A stretch of DNA of 64,000 nt, from NCBI GenBank assembly GCA_023423275.1, contig JAFAFW010000031.1, positions 19,333 to 83,332 of the forward strand, in the 5' to 3' direction. Source of the stretch: Pseudomonadota bacterium (GTDB lineage Bacteria; Pseudomonadota; Alphaproteobacteria; Rhizobiales; Hyphomicrobiaceae). The notes beneath the pieces were generated by a model. The model was not told the origin of the DNA. It did no database searches and saw nothing but the letters and a program-made list of their open reading frames with translations. The translations under genes were made by a program, and so were the position numbers. Below are positions 15,815 through 25,718 of the stretch, piece by piece (the stretch's first letter is position 1; every line of letters starts with the position of its first letter).

Positions 15815-18214
15815 TCAAGCCGAAGTGAGGAAGCTGTCCACAACCCGCTTGCGGCCGGCCTTTTCGAAATCGACGGTCAGCTTGTTGCCGTCCACCTCAA
15901 CCACATGTCCATACCCGAACTTATCGTGGAAGACGCGCGCTCCCGACTGGAAGGCGGACGCGTGCCCCGTCGAAGAGGCGACCAGCTCTCCCTCGATGAG
16001 GGTCGGCCCGCGCTTATCGCGGCCGTGCTGCTTCCACTGCTGCTTGGCGCGCTGCCAGCCGGGTGTTTGATAGGAAGACTGGAAACCCTGCGCCGGCTCG
16101 TCGAAGCGGCTGCTGCCGTAGGGGTTGGCCGTGCGCCCGAAGTTGGCATAGGCGCCGCTGAATTTGGACGGCGCCTCCAATACCTCGACATGTGCGATCG
16201 GCAACTCATCGACGAAGCGCGACGGGATTGCTGCCTGGTAGAGTCCACGCGTGCGCCGGTTCTGCGCGAATGAGAGGCGCGCCTGCCGCTTGGCCCGGGT
16301 GACGCCGACGTAAGCGAGACGCCGTTCCTCTTCCAGACCGGACTGGCCGCTTTCATCCAGGCTCCGCTGGTGCGGGAACAGACCTTCCTCCCAGCCGGGC
16401 AGGAAGACGACATCGAACTCCAGGCCCTTCGCCGCGTGTAAAGTCATCAGGGAGACGCGATCGCCAGCGTCGGCCTGATCGGTATCCATGACCAGTGAGA
16501 CGTGTTCGAGGAAGCCGGCGAGACTCTCGAACTCGTGCATGAAGCGGATCAATTCCTTCAGGTTCTCCAGCCGCGACTGGGCTTGCGGAGACTTGTCCTG
16601 CTGCCACATGGCGGTGTAGCCGGACTCGTCCAGGATCAGCTCGGCGAGTTCCGTGTGCTTCATCGTCGGCACCAGACTGCGCCAGCGTTCGAACGCCGCG
16701 ATCAGACCTGCCAACGATTTGCGCGCCTTGCCGGTGATCTCCTCGGTTTCCGCGATCTCGCGCGCAGCGTGATAGAAGGACACGTCCGTTGCGCGCGCCA
16801 GCGCATGGATCTTCTTCACCGACGTATCGCCGAGGCCGCGCTTGGGCGTATTCAGGATACGCTCCAGCTTGAGGTCGTTCACCGGATTGAGCGTGACTTC
16901 GAAATAGGCGATCGCATCCTTGATTTCCTGGCGCTCGTAGAAGCGCGGGCCGCCGATGACGCGGTAGGGCAGGCCGACGGTGATGAAACGGTCTTCGAAC
17001 GCGCGCATCTGGAACGAAGCGCGCACCAGGATGGCGATCTCGTTCAGCGGCTGATCTTGACGCTTCAAGGCTTCGATTTTGTCGCTGATGATGCGGGCTT
17101 CTTCCTCATCGTCCCAGACGCCCGTAACCGTTACCTTCTCGCCGAGGTCGTCGTCGGTGTGCAGCGTCTTGCCGAGGCGGCCCTTATTGTGGGCGATCAA
17201 CGCGGATGCGGTCGCCAGGATATGGCCGGTGGAGCGATAGTTGCGTTCCAGCCGGATGACCTTGGCGCCAGGGAAGTCTTGCTCGAAACGCAGGATGTTC
17301 TCGACCTCGGCCCCGCGCCAGCCATAGATCGACTGGTCGTCATCGCCCACGCAGCAGATGTTCGGAGACCCCTGGGCGAGCAGCCGCAACCAGAGATACT
17401 GCGCAACGTTGGTATCCTGGTACTCGTCGACCAGGATGAAGCGGAACCGGCGATGGTAATCGGCCAGTACGTCAGGGTTGTCGCGCAGCAGACGCAGTCC
17501 TTCGAGCAACAGATCGCCGAAGTCGACCGCGTTCAGTTCTTTCAGGCGCTTCTGGTAGGCGGCGTAAAGTGCCGCGCCCTTGCCGTTGGCGAAGGCAAAG
17601 TTCTCGCCCGCCGGGACCTGCGGAGGTGTCAGTCCGCGGTTCTTCCAGCCATCGATCAGCCCGGCCAATTGCCGCGCCGGCCAGCGATCCTTGTCGATGC
17701 CTTCCGCCTCGATCACCTGCTTCATCAGCCGGATCTGATCGTCGGTATCGAGAATGGTGAAGCCGCTCTTGAGTCCGACCAGCTCGGCATGACGGCGCAG
17801 GATGCGCGCACCGATCGAGTGGAACGTGCCGAGCCACGGCATGCCTTCGACCGCGCCGCCGATGAGCTGGCCGACGCGATCCTTCATCTCGCGCGCGGCC
17901 TTGTTGGTGAAGGTGACGGCCAGGATTTCGCCGCCCCGTGCCCGCCGCGATGCCAGGATATGAGCAATGCGCGTGGTCAGAACCTTGGTCTTTCCGGTTC
18001 CGGCTCCGGCCAGCACCAGCACTGGCCCATCGATGGTCTCGACTGCCTCGCGCTGGGCGGCATTCAGTCCGGCAAGGTAGGGCGCTTCCCGGCTCTGCAA
18101 AGCACGGGCGGAAATCGACAGATCGGTCCCGGTATCATGCGCTGGACTCAGGGCCCGCGGCTCAAGGTCCTCACCGGGTTCGTTCGTGGAATGTTTGCGA
18201 TTCGGATGCATCAT
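15815..18214 (-). CDS. uvrD: UvrD/PcrA-type superfamily 1 DNA helicase
   Basis: A 799-residue 3'-5' helicase. Motif I is GAGTGKTK, Ia is TFTNKAAREMK, II is ILVDEYQDTN, III is GDDDQSIYGWRGA, IV is RNYRSTG, V is SLMTLHAAKGLEFDVVFLPGW and VI is RRLAYVGVTRAKR. The C-terminus ends in a UvrD-like Tudor fold (FHDKFGYGHVVEVDGNKLTVDFEKAGRKRVV). It unwinds DNA in excision and mismatch repair. Start choice: MMHP at 18214 begins a poorly conserved leader before the helicase core; an upstream ATG at 18319 would add 35 unconserved residues. Confidence 0.93.
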   Translation of the reverse strand: MMHPNRKHSTNEPGEDLEPRALSPAHDTGTDLSISARALQSREAPYLAGLNAAQREAVETIDGPVLVLAGAGTGKTKVLTTRIAHILASRRARGGEILAVTFTNKAAREMKDRVGQLIGGAVEGMPWLGTFHSIGARILRRHAELVGLKSGFTILDTDDQIRLMKQVIEAEGIDKDRWPARQLAGLIDGWKNRGLTPPQVPAGENFAFANGKGAALYAAYQKRLKELNAVDFGDLLLEGLRLLRDNPDVLADYHRRFRFILVDEYQDTNVAQYLWLRLLAQGSPNICCVGDDDQSIYGWRGAEVENILRFEQDFPGAKVIRLERNYRSTGHILATASALIAHNKGRLGKTLHTDDDLGEKVTVTGVWDDEEEARIISDKIEALKRQDQPLNEIAILVRASFQMRAFEDRFITVGLPYRVIGGPRFYERQEIKDAIAYFEVTLNPVNDLKLERILNTPKRGLGDTSVKKIHALARATDVSFYHAAREIAETEEITGKARKSLAGLIAAFERWRSLVPTMKHTELAELILDESGYTAMWQQDKSPQAQSRLENLKELIRFMHEFESLAGFLEHVSLVMDTDQADAGDRVSLMTLHAAKGLEFDVVFLPGWEEGLFPHQRSLDESGQSGLEEERRLAYVGVTRAKRQARLSFAQNRRTRGLYQAAIPSRFVDELPIAHVEVLEAPSKFSGAYANFGRTANPYGSSRFDEPAQGFQSSYQTPGWQRAKQQWKQHGRDKRGPTLIEGELVASSTGHASAFQSGARVFHDKFGYGHVVEVDGNKLTVDFEKAGRKRVVDSFLTSA

Positions 18215-18468
18215 CAGGATATAGCATGGGACGTGCGGCAATAACGGGGCCTGCGGCAGCCACCCACACCTCGCGCAGGAGTTGTCCAATCGGCCAAGAT
18301 CGCCGGAAGGGAGTCCCAACTTCGATTGTGCTGTGCGATAAGCACATGTGGAGCATCGTTGCCCCTGATCGGCCGAGGAGGGCGTCCCGGTTGTTATTTA
18401 GGGGTCAGACATGTCGGATTCCATATGAGGCATGAAGCGGGTTCTGTGACGGTGCGGAGGTTTTGGGC

Positions 18469-21400
18469 ATGAACGGCGTGCTTCTTTGGTTCGCCGGTCT
18501 CCTTGTCGTGCTTCTTGGCGCCCTTTTTGCCGTCCCCTACGCGGTGGACTGGAACAGCTATCGCGGTGCCTTCGAGGAAGAAGCGTCCCGGATGCTCGGC
18601 CGCGAGGTGCGTGTCGGCGGTGATGTCACATTGCGGCTGCTGCCCGTTCCCTACGTCAGTTTCGAGAAACCACGAATTGCCGATTCCGATATCGGCGAGG
18701 CCTTCATTCGCGCCGACAGCTTTACGATGTGGCTGGCCCTGCCGCCCCTCGTTCAAGGCATCATCGAGGCCAAGCAGGTTGAGTTGAAGCGCCCGCAGTT
18801 GCGGCTTCAGATCGACAAACAGGGTGGCGGGAACTGGCAGCAGCTTCGCGTGACGCGCGGCACGTTGCCCTTCGTGCCGCGCGGCTTCGCGTTGCAATCC
18901 GTGAAGATCACCAATGGTGTCATCGGCTTGCATGCCGTGGACGGTTCGGAGCTGGCCCGGATCGACGTGCCTGATGCGGAATTTTCCGCTCCGGCCCTGG
19001 AAGGACCGTACCGTTTTCGCGGCGATCTCAAGTGGGACGGTGTCACGCGCGAACTGCGCGGGTCCACGGCGGCGCCGGATCCGGATGGCAGCGTGCGTCT
19101 CAAGGCCATCATGCGCGTGCCGAGCGCGGGCAACGCCTACACCTTCGAAGGCGCTCTCCGGGATCTCGGGACACGGCCCCGCGCTGACGGCGACGTGACG
19201 ATTGCGATTGCCCGCGATCCGGAAGCTGTCCCGCCTGCCGCGGCGGGCGGAGCCGCCGGCGGTCAGGAGCCGATCTCGCATAATGCCTACGAGGTGCGGG
19301 CGCGTCTTGCGGCCGACACGCTTGGCGCAAAGCTGTCGGACATTGCTTTCTCGTTCGAGCAGGCGGGCCGTCCGCAATTGCTCACGGGAACAGCCGAGGC
19401 GAGATGGCAGGGTCCCAAATCGTTTCGCGCCAATCTCGAGTCGCGCTGGCTCGATCTGGAGAAAATCTCGGCGGCTCCCGGTAATGCCAATGCGTTCGAA
19501 ACGGCGCGCCGTCTCAGCGTGGGCCTGATTGATATGCTGCCGAAAGGCGGCGAGGTTGCCGCGCGGGTGGCCATCGATCAGGCGAACTTCGCGGGCGATT
19601 CCGTGAGCGGACTAGCGCTTGCCATCGAGGATCGCGGACAGGGGCTGAAGGTCAAGGAGCTTCGCGCCACGCTTCCTGGCGGTGTGCGCGTCGATTTCAG
19701 TGGAGAACTGGATCGTGGCGGCATCGCGGAGGGGCTGAAGGGCGATCTGTTGATGCGAGGGTCGAGCCTGGGACGCCTGCTCGGCTGGGCCGCGCGAGGA
19801 AGCATTCCGATCCCTCCAGGCGCAGACACCGGGTTCTCGCTCAGCACGGCTTTGCATCTGACACCGGCAGGTCTGGACCTCCGCCACGCGACGCTCGACG
19901 CCGGAGCCAGCCGTTTTGCGGGTGACTTTGGCTATAAGTGGGGCCCGCGGAGAACGGTCAATCTGTCCATCGAGAGCCGCAAGGCAGATCTTTCCGGCGT
20001 GGTGCCGGGTGCGCTCAAGGCGGGATTGGCGCATGTCCTGGCGAAACCCTCCGCGGGTGGCACCGGGCCGTCTTGGCCGGGGTTCATGCCCGCCCTGGCA
20101 GATCTTGATGCGCGGCTGCGCGTCCGCGCCGACGTGCTGTCCGACGGAAGCCAGGTTCTCAACGACGTAGATGCCGATATCGCTCTGCAAGATGGCGACC
20201 TCAGCGTTCCCCGCCTTCGCGCGGCCACGCCCGCCGGTTTCAAGCTCGACCTGAGCGGCACCGTGAAGGATGCGACGACCGAGCCGAAGGGCTCTTTGCG
20301 TGGCGTTGTGGCTGCGGCAAGCGAAGCCGCGATGAAAGAGGTGCTCAACGTTGCAGCCGTCGACCTTTCGACACGGATTGGCGGCGGTTTGGCACGGATG
20401 GCGCCGATGCGGCTGGCTTTTGTTGCGAGCTTCGGCGGTGCGGAGGGCAAGCAGGCGCAGCTCAGCCTCGACGGCATGGTGTTAGAGAAGCCACTGGTGG
20501 CCAACGTCACGCTCGACGGCGGATGGACGTCCTGGCGTAGCGCACCGATGGATCTGATGCTGGTGGCGGACGGCGCAAAAGCCGTGCGCCTCGGATACGA
20601 CGTCGTGACCGGCAGTGCGGGATCGAGCGCGTCCGGTCCCGCGTTTGAAGGCGATGGCCGTCTGCTGCTCAAGGCCGTCGGCATTCCTTCGGATCGTATC
20701 GATACGCTGGTCCAGGTTGCGGCTGGTGATCTGCAGTTGAACGCGCAAGGCCATGCCACGGTCGGCGACGATCTTTCGCTGCGCTTCGACGGTAATGCCG
20801 ATGTCACCGCTCCCGATGCCGTTGAGGCATTTACATTTGCGGGTCTGTCACGACCTGCTGCCGCGATCGGTCTCGCGGCGAAAGGTAAGCTGGGTCTCGC
20901 GATCACGGATACTGGATTGAAGATCGACGCCAACCGGTTCGAGCTCGGTGGCGCGCGCGTTTCCGGCGAAATCCAGGTGTCCGGCAGGCAAGATGATCGC
21001 CGCATCGATGCCGCGCTCACGGCGGATGACATCTCGCTGCCGCGTTTGCTGGCGTTCGTACTTGATGGCAGCCGCGAGCCACCGCAGGCGGAAGAGGCGT
21101 TGGCATCTCACTGGCGCGAAGAGCCCTTCGACTTCGACAATCTGGAGCACATCCGGGGGCGCATCAAACTGCAAACCGACAGTCTGACGCTGGAAGAGGG
21201 CTTCGGACTCTCGAACGCGACTGTGGAAGCGGAACTGGAACCCGGCCGGGTATCCGTTTCAAAGCTCGAAGGACGCGCGCTGGGCGGCGCGGTTTCCAGT
21301 GCCTTCAAGGTGGAAAAGGTCGCTGCCGGCGCGAGCGTGGCTGGTGTGTTCGGACTCTGGGATCTGCGACTGGGCGATATTGTCGGCGCCGCCGAAGTTC

Positions 21401-22254
21401 CGGTGGCATCCGGGCAAGTCGGGATGACCGTACAGTTCTCCGGCCAGGCGGTGACGCCGCGGGCGCTGATTTCCGTCATGACCGGGAAGGGGGAACTTGA
21501 ACTGAAGTCTGCTGCGATGGAGCGCCTTTCGCCCGCGGCGGTAGAGATGACGGCGAATGCGGTTCTGACCGGACGCATCGTCGGCGCTGGCGATGCGGTA
21601 AAGCAGGAACTGCGCCGGACTCTTGCCCAGGGACCGTTGCACCTCGGTGATCGCAAGGTGCCGGTGACGCTCGGCGAAGGAGCATTGCGTATCGACGCGT
21701 TTACGGTCGATGCTCCGGCCGCCGCTGCCACCAACCGGACGACGATCGACGTAGGCGAGTTGAAGATCGACACCGAATGGCGCTTCCAACCGACGGCAGC
21801 CGCACGCGGGCGGCAAACGGTGCTGCCTGGAATTTCGGTGATCCAGGTTGGACCGTTGATTTCATTTGCGAGCCTCGAGCCGCGTGTCGTGTCGGACGCG
21901 TTGGAGCGTGAGCTGGCCGTGCGGCAGATGGAGCGCAACGTCGAACAGCTCGAGCGCTTGCGCCGAGAGGATGAAGCGCACGCGAAAGCCGAGGCGGATC
22001 GGATGCGTGCAATCGAGAAGGAGCGGCTGGAGCGGATGCAGACCGGACCGCGGATCGATGTTCCATTCCCGGTGCCGGTGCCCTCGCAGCAGTCGCTGAC
22101 GGCACCCGGGCCGACGGCGCAGCAGCCGTCCGGCATTGCCGTGCCCAAGCCGGAACCGATCGAGATGACGCCGTTGCCGGCCCCTCGGCCGACGCCTGCG
22201 CCACGCCGCCCGCCGCCGGATCCCTCATCCAGCCAATGGCCGCCGCGTTGGTGA
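18469..22254 (+). CDS. AsmA-family inner-membrane protein, very large
   Basis: A 1261-residue protein. A single N-terminal membrane helix (residues about 4-24) is followed by the AsmA signature VDWNSYRGAFEEEASRMLGREVRVGGDVTLRLLPVPYVSF. A long periplasmic β-rich body follows, with a second AsmA-like region near residues 880-1060 (HIRGRIKLQTDSLTLEEGF and similar). The tail holds a charged coiled coil (about 1140-1190, rich in Glu/Arg) and a proline-rich end. GGAGG at 18456-18460 selects the ATG at 18469. AsmA/TamB relatives act in lipid traffic and outer-membrane assembly. The coiled-coil and proline tail are unusual additions. Confidence 0.9.
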   Translation: MNGVLLWFAGLLVVLLGALFAVPYAVDWNSYRGAFEEEASRMLGREVRVGGDVTLRLLPVPYVSFEKPRIADSDIGEAFIRADSFTMWLALPPLVQGIIEAKQVELKRPQLRLQIDKQGGGNWQQLRVTRGTLPFVPRGFALQSVKITNGVIGLHAVDGSELARIDVPDAEFSAPALEGPYRFRGDLKWDGVTRELRGSTAAPDPDGSVRLKAIMRVPSAGNAYTFEGALRDLGTRPRADGDVTIAIARDPEAVPPAAAGGAAGGQEPISHNAYEVRARLAADTLGAKLSDIAFSFEQAGRPQLLTGTAEARWQGPKSFRANLESRWLDLEKISAAPGNANAFETARRLSVGLIDMLPKGGEVAARVAIDQANFAGDSVSGLALAIEDRGQGLKVKELRATLPGGVRVDFSGELDRGGIAEGLKGDLLMRGSSLGRLLGWAARGSIPIPPGADTGFSLSTALHLTPAGLDLRHATLDAGASRFAGDFGYKWGPRRTVNLSIESRKADLSGVVPGALKAGLAHVLAKPSAGGTGPSWPGFMPALADLDARLRVRADVLSDGSQVLNDVDADIALQDGDLSVPRLRAATPAGFKLDLSGTVKDATTEPKGSLRGVVAAASEAAMKEVLNVAAVDLSTRIGGGLARMAPMRLAFVASFGGAEGKQAQLSLDGMVLEKPLVANVTLDGGWTSWRSAPMDLMLVADGAKAVRLGYDVVTGSAGSSASGPAFEGDGRLLLKAVGIPSDRIDTLVQVAAGDLQLNAQGHATVGDDLSLRFDGNADVTAPDAVEAFTFAGLSRPAAAIGLAAKGKLGLAITDTGLKIDANRFELGGARVSGEIQVSGRQDDRRIDAALTADDISLPRLLAFVLDGSREPPQAEEALASHWREEPFDFDNLEHIRGRIKLQTDSLTLEEGFGLSNATVEAELEPGRVSVSKLEGRALGGAVSSAFKVEKVAAGASVAGVFGLWDLRLGDIVGAAEVPVASGQVGMTVQFSGQAVTPRALISVMTGKGELELKSAAMERLSPAAVEMTANAVLTGRIVGAGDAVKQELRRTLAQGPLHLGDRKVPVTLGEGALRIDAFTVDAPAAAATNRTTIDVGELKIDTEWRFQPTAAARGRQTVLPGISVIQVGPLISFASLEPRVVSDALERELAVRQMERNVEQLERLRREDEAHAKAEADRMRAIEKERLERMQTGPRIDVPFPVPVPSQQSLTAPGPTAQQPSGIAVPKPEPIEMTPLPAPRPTPAPRRPPPDPSSSQWPPRW

Positions 22255-22255
22255 G

Positions 22256-22549
22256 CTAGAGTTTTTCCGATTTGGACCGCGCCGTCCGCTCGTCATCCTG
22301 GCTGGAGCGAAGCCGGGAGCCGGGCTCATCATTGGGACGGTTCTGGCTGCGGTAATAGTCGAGAATCCAGATACGGACTGCGCTCGATAATCCCGCGCTG
22401 CCGCGCTGCTTGTCGATGTCCTCCACGAGTGCCGCGAGGGACGTGCCGCGCGAGGCTGCAGCATCCTTCAGCGCATCCCAGAACGGCGCTTCGAGCGAAA
22501 TCGATGTGCTGTGCCCGGCGATTGTGAACGAGCGCTTGACCGGTCTCAT
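22256..22549 (-). CDS. Ribbon-helix-helix domain protein
   Basis: A 97-residue protein of the RHH_4 family. The β-strand/helix segment KRSFTIAGHSTSISLEAPFWDALKDAAASRG is followed by SLAALVEDIDKQRG, the DNA-binding fold of Arc/MetJ-like regulators. The C-terminal 25 residues are charged and disordered. Its ATG overlaps the stop of the DUF4169 gene by 4 bases, so the two are translated together. The gene ends only one base from the end of the AsmA gene, which converges on it. The target is unknown. Confidence 0.85.
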   Translation of the reverse strand: MRPVKRSFTIAGHSTSISLEAPFWDALKDAAASRGTSLAALVEDIDKQRGSAGLSSAVRIWILDYYRSQNRPNDEPGSRLRSSQDDERTARSKSEKL

Positions 22550-22746
22550 TGCCCGTCATCCGGAGCAGCGGGGTCGCGCTTCAGGGCATCGAGGCGCCGT
22601 TGCTCCAGTGTACGCTCTGCCTCCTGGCGTTCGCGCTCGTGACGCGGACGCCCGAAGACGGCGCGATTTTCGTGCGCTTGCCGTTCTTTATCGGCGCGTG
22701 CCTTCTGCTTGCGGAAACGGCGGAGATTGACGATGTCTGCGGTCAT
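22546..22746 (-). CDS. DUF4169 family protein
   Basis: A 66-residue, very basic and acidic protein starting MTADIVNLRRFRKQKARADKE. This N-terminal block, with an Arg-Lys-rich helix then a Glu/Arg-rich helix, is typical of DUF4169, a family seen in Alphaproteobacteria. It lies about 40 bases after fumC on the same strand and overlaps the ribbon-helix-helix gene by 4 bases. The three probably form one operon. Its function is unknown; a short helical binding partner of the regulator is possible. Confidence 0.85.
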   Translation of the reverse strand: MTADIVNLRRFRKQKARADKERQAHENRAVFGRPRHERERQEAERTLEQRRLDALKRDPAAPDDGQ

Positions 22747-22782
22747 GGCCCGATGTCCGCCGCTTCCCCGATGATGTGCCGA

Positions 22783-24180
22783 TCACTCCGGGCTGATCAT
22801 CTTTTCAGCCCGGACGATGGCGTCGAACTCGGCGTCGGTCACATAGCCGCCGCCGACCGCTTCCTGGCGCAACGTCGTGCCATTCTTGTGCGCGGTCTTG
22901 GCGATCTTGGCGGCGTTGTCATAGCCGATCTTCGGCGCCAGAGCGGTGACCAGCATCAGCGAGCGATCGAGCGCGGCCTTGATGTTGTCCTCGCGCGGCT
23001 CGATGCCGACGACGCAGTTGTCGGTGAAGCTGACGGCAGCATCCGCCAGAAGGCGCACGGACTGCAGGAAGTTATAGCCCATCACCGGATTGAAGACGTT
23101 CAGTTCGAAGTGGCCGGAGGCGCCCGCGAACGTGATCGTCGACTGATTGCCGAACACCTGCGTGCATACCATCGTCAGCGCTTCGCACTGGGTTGGATTG
23201 ACCTTGCCCGGCATGATGGACGAGCCCGGCTCGTTTTCCGGCAGCGACAGCTCTCCAAGTCCGGAACGCGGCCCCGAGCCGAGGAAACGGATGTCATTGG
23301 CGATCTTGAAGAGCGAAGCGGCGACCGTGTTGATCGCGCCGTGGCTCATGACCATGGCGTCATGCGCGGCCAGGGCCTCGAACTTGTTGGGCGCGCTCGT
23401 CAGCTTGAGCTGGGTGATGGCGGAGATGTGCTGGGCGACCAGTTCCGCAAAGCCCTTCGGCGCGTTGAGGCCGGTGCCGACGGCGGTGCCACCCTGCGCC
23501 AGCTCCATCAGCGCGGGCAGCGTTGCCTCGATGCGCTTGATGCCGTTCTCGACCTGCTGCGTGTAGCCGGAGAACTCCTGGCCGAGCGTCAGCGGAGTTG
23601 CGTCCTGTGTATGCGTGCGGCCGATCTTGATGATGCGCTTCCACGCCTCCGCCTTGTCGTTGAGTGCATTGCGCAGCTTCTGCAACGCCGGAAGCAGACG
23701 ATGAACGGTCTCCTCGGCGCAGGCGATGTGCATGGCCGTCGGGTAGGTGTCGTTCGACGACTGGCTCATGTTGACGTGGTCGTTGGGGTGCACGGGCTTC
23801 TTCGAACCCATGCTGCCGCCCAGCATCTCGATCGCGCGGTTCGAGATCACCTCGTTGGCGTTCATGTTCGACTGGGTGCCCGAGCCGGTCTGCCAGACGA
23901 CGAGCGGGAAGTGATCGTCGAGCTTGCCCTCGATCACCTCCTGCGCCGCGGCCATGATGGCTTCGGCGATCCTGGGGTCGAGTTTGCCGAGAGCGAGATT
24001 GGTTTCAGCGGCGGCCCGTTTGACGATGCCGAGCGCGCGCACGATCGGCTTGGGCTGCTTTTCCCAGCCGATCTTGAAGTTGCCGAGGCTGCGCTGGGTC
24101 TGAGCGCCCCAATATCGGTCTGCCGGAACCTCGATGGGTCCGAACGTATCCGTTTCGATGCGAACTGGAGCTTTGGTCAT
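22783..24180 (-). CDS. fumC: Class II fumarate hydratase
   Basis: A 465-residue homotetrameric, iron-independent fumarase that interconverts fumarate and L-malate in the TCA cycle. It has the N-terminal TDTFGPIEVPADRYWGAQTQRSL motif, SGTQSNMNANEVI, HPNDHVNMSQSSND (active-site His region), GRTHTQDATPLTLGQE, and the superfamily signature PGSSIMPGKVNPTQCEA. Length matches the family. ATG at 24180 gives the expected start MTKAPVRIETD; an in-frame codon 15 bases upstream is less likely. DUF4169 and RHH genes follow on the same strand. Confidence 0.95.
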   Translation of the reverse strand: MTKAPVRIETDTFGPIEVPADRYWGAQTQRSLGNFKIGWEKQPKPIVRALGIVKRAAAETNLALGKLDPRIAEAIMAAAQEVIEGKLDDHFPLVVWQTGSGTQSNMNANEVISNRAIEMLGGSMGSKKPVHPNDHVNMSQSSNDTYPTAMHIACAEETVHRLLPALQKLRNALNDKAEAWKRIIKIGRTHTQDATPLTLGQEFSGYTQQVENGIKRIEATLPALMELAQGGTAVGTGLNAPKGFAELVAQHISAITQLKLTSAPNKFEALAAHDAMVMSHGAINTVAASLFKIANDIRFLGSGPRSGLGELSLPENEPGSSIMPGKVNPTQCEALTMVCTQVFGNQSTITFAGASGHFELNVFNPVMGYNFLQSVRLLADAAVSFTDNCVVGIEPREDNIKAALDRSLMLVTALAPKIGYDNAAKIAKTAHKNGTTLRQEAVGGGYVTDAEFDAIVRAEKMISPE

Positions 24181-24296
24181 GATCAGCGAGCCCAATTATC
24201 TACGTGTCAAGGCAGGTTCGACCGGTCCACTAGCACAGCAAAGATCGCGGCTCCAGAGCGATGGCCTGCTTGAGGTGGCCGCACGGGCTTTCAACG

Positions 24297-25595
24297 CTAG
24301 GGCTGGCGGCGATGAATAGGACGCAGCCGCGTCACCAGCACCTTGTCGATGCGGCGCCCGTCCAGGTCGATCACTTCGAAACGCCAGCCGTTGGCTTCGA
24401 TGGATTCTCCGGTCTTGGGCATGTGTTGAAGATGGCCCAGGACAAATCCGGCTACGGTCTCGTAGGGCCGCTTGTCGGGCAGCAGGATGCCGAGCTTGTC
24501 GGACATTTCATCAGCGGGCATGGCGCCGGACAGCAGCCACGAGCCGTCATCGCGCTCGATTGCATAAGGCTCGGAGTCGCCGATGTCCGACTTGAACACG
24601 CCTGCGATGGCCTCGAGGATATCTGCCGGCGTCACGAGACCTTCGAAATTGCCGTATTCGTCATGCACCAGCGCCATGGGCACGTCGGCGTCGCGAAGGA
24701 TGGCGAGGACGTCGAGCGCATCCATGGTCTCGGGAATGATCGGCGCCTTGCGGACGTGCGAATGGATTTCGAAGGCCTTGCCCGAGAGGATCGCCGCAAG
24801 CAATTCCCGGGTCTGAACGACGCCGATCATGCGGTCGGCTGAGCCGTCGCCGACGGGCAGCCGTGAGTGCGGCGTTGTAATCAGCCTTGCTTTGATTTCG
24901 GATTCTGTCGCCGTGACGTTGATCCAGTCGACGTCCGTGCGCGGTGTCATCAAGCCGACGACAGCGCGGTCGGCGAGACGCATGACGCCCGAGATCATCT
25001 CGCGCTCGCCGCTTTCCAGCACGCCCGCGCTTTCGGCCTCGGCAATCAGCGTCTTGATCTCCTCGTCCGTCACGCGGTTCCCGCTGTCGGTCGATGTGCC
25101 GAGCAGGCGAAACACGAGGCGCGTGGAGCTATCCAGAAGCCACACGGCCGGTGCGGCAGCGCGAGAAAAGTTGGTCATGGTGGGCGCCACCGAGCAGGCG
25201 ATCACCTCGGCATTCCGGAGTGCCAGATTCTTCGGGACCAGTTCGCCGATGATCACGGAAAGGTATGTGATTACGACGATGACGAGGCCATAGCCCAATG
25301 GTACAGCGAGCCGCTCCGAGACGCCGAGATCCCTGAGGTAGGCCGCGGCGTATCCGCCGAACGCTTCTCCGGAATACGCGCCGTTGATGATGCCGATCAG
25401 CGTAATTCCGATCTGGACCGCGGAGAGAAAGCGTCCAGGGTTGGAAGCCAGGGCAAGCGCACGGTTGGCGCCTCGGCGGCCTGATGCGGCCATTGCTTTC
25501 AGGCGAGGATGCCGCGCGGAGACGACAGCAAGTTCGGAAAGCGCAAAAAGTCCGTTGATGAGAATAAGAGCCAGGACGATTGAAAGTTCGATCAC
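24297..25595 (-). CDS. CNNM/CorC (hemolysin C family) transporter-like protein
   Basis: A 432-residue protein. Four membrane segments form a DUF21 domain (residues 1-185; ALILINGLFALSELAVVSARHPRL and VIIGELVPKNLALRN are its hallmarks). Then come a pair of CBS domains (about 200-320, with RLPVGDG and ALVHDEYGNFEGLVTPADIL) and a C-terminal CorC_HlyC domain. Family members handle Mg2+ or Co2+ export, and the old name hemolysin C is misleading. I place the start at a GTG (25595), because homologues begin with this helix; an ATG at 25703 would add 36 unconserved residues. Confidence 0.88.
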   Translation of the reverse strand: MIELSIVLALILINGLFALSELAVVSARHPRLKAMAASGRRGANRALALASNPGRFLSAVQIGITLIGIINGAYSGEAFGGYAAAYLRDLGVSERLAVPLGYGLVIVVITYLSVIIGELVPKNLALRNAEVIACSVAPTMTNFSRAAAPAVWLLDSSTRLVFRLLGTSTDSGNRVTDEEIKTLIAEAESAGVLESGEREMISGVMRLADRAVVGLMTPRTDVDWINVTATESEIKARLITTPHSRLPVGDGSADRMIGVVQTRELLAAILSGKAFEIHSHVRKAPIIPETMDALDVLAILRDADVPMALVHDEYGNFEGLVTPADILEAIAGVFKSDIGDSEPYAIERDDGSWLLSGAMPADEMSDKLGILLPDKRPYETVAGFVLGHLQHMPKTGESIEANGWRFEVIDLDGRRIDKVLVTRLRPIHRRQP

Positions 25596-25718
25596 GCCTT
25601 TTGCGGCCGACGTGTTCGCGTCCAAGCCACTCCGTGTTGTTGGTGGATCGACAGTAAGGCCGTCCCGGGGGACGGTCAATCGGCCCCCTGGGGCTCCGAT
25701 CAAGAGCCCTGAAGGCTG

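Noticed and set aside
16502..18244. Long open frame antisense to uvrD (580 codons)
   Set aside because: It lies exactly opposite a fully conserved helicase; high GC keeps antisense frames open. No family motif or ribosome-binding site.
19932..21032. 366-codon antisense frame within the AsmA gene
   Set aside because: Ser/Arg/Ala/Pro-rich, no start signals; typical GC-driven shadow of a long conserved gene.
22549..24273. Long open frame antisense to fumC (574 codons)
   Set aside because: Opposite strand has all fumarase signatures; the frame is low in hydrophobic patterning and has no family match.
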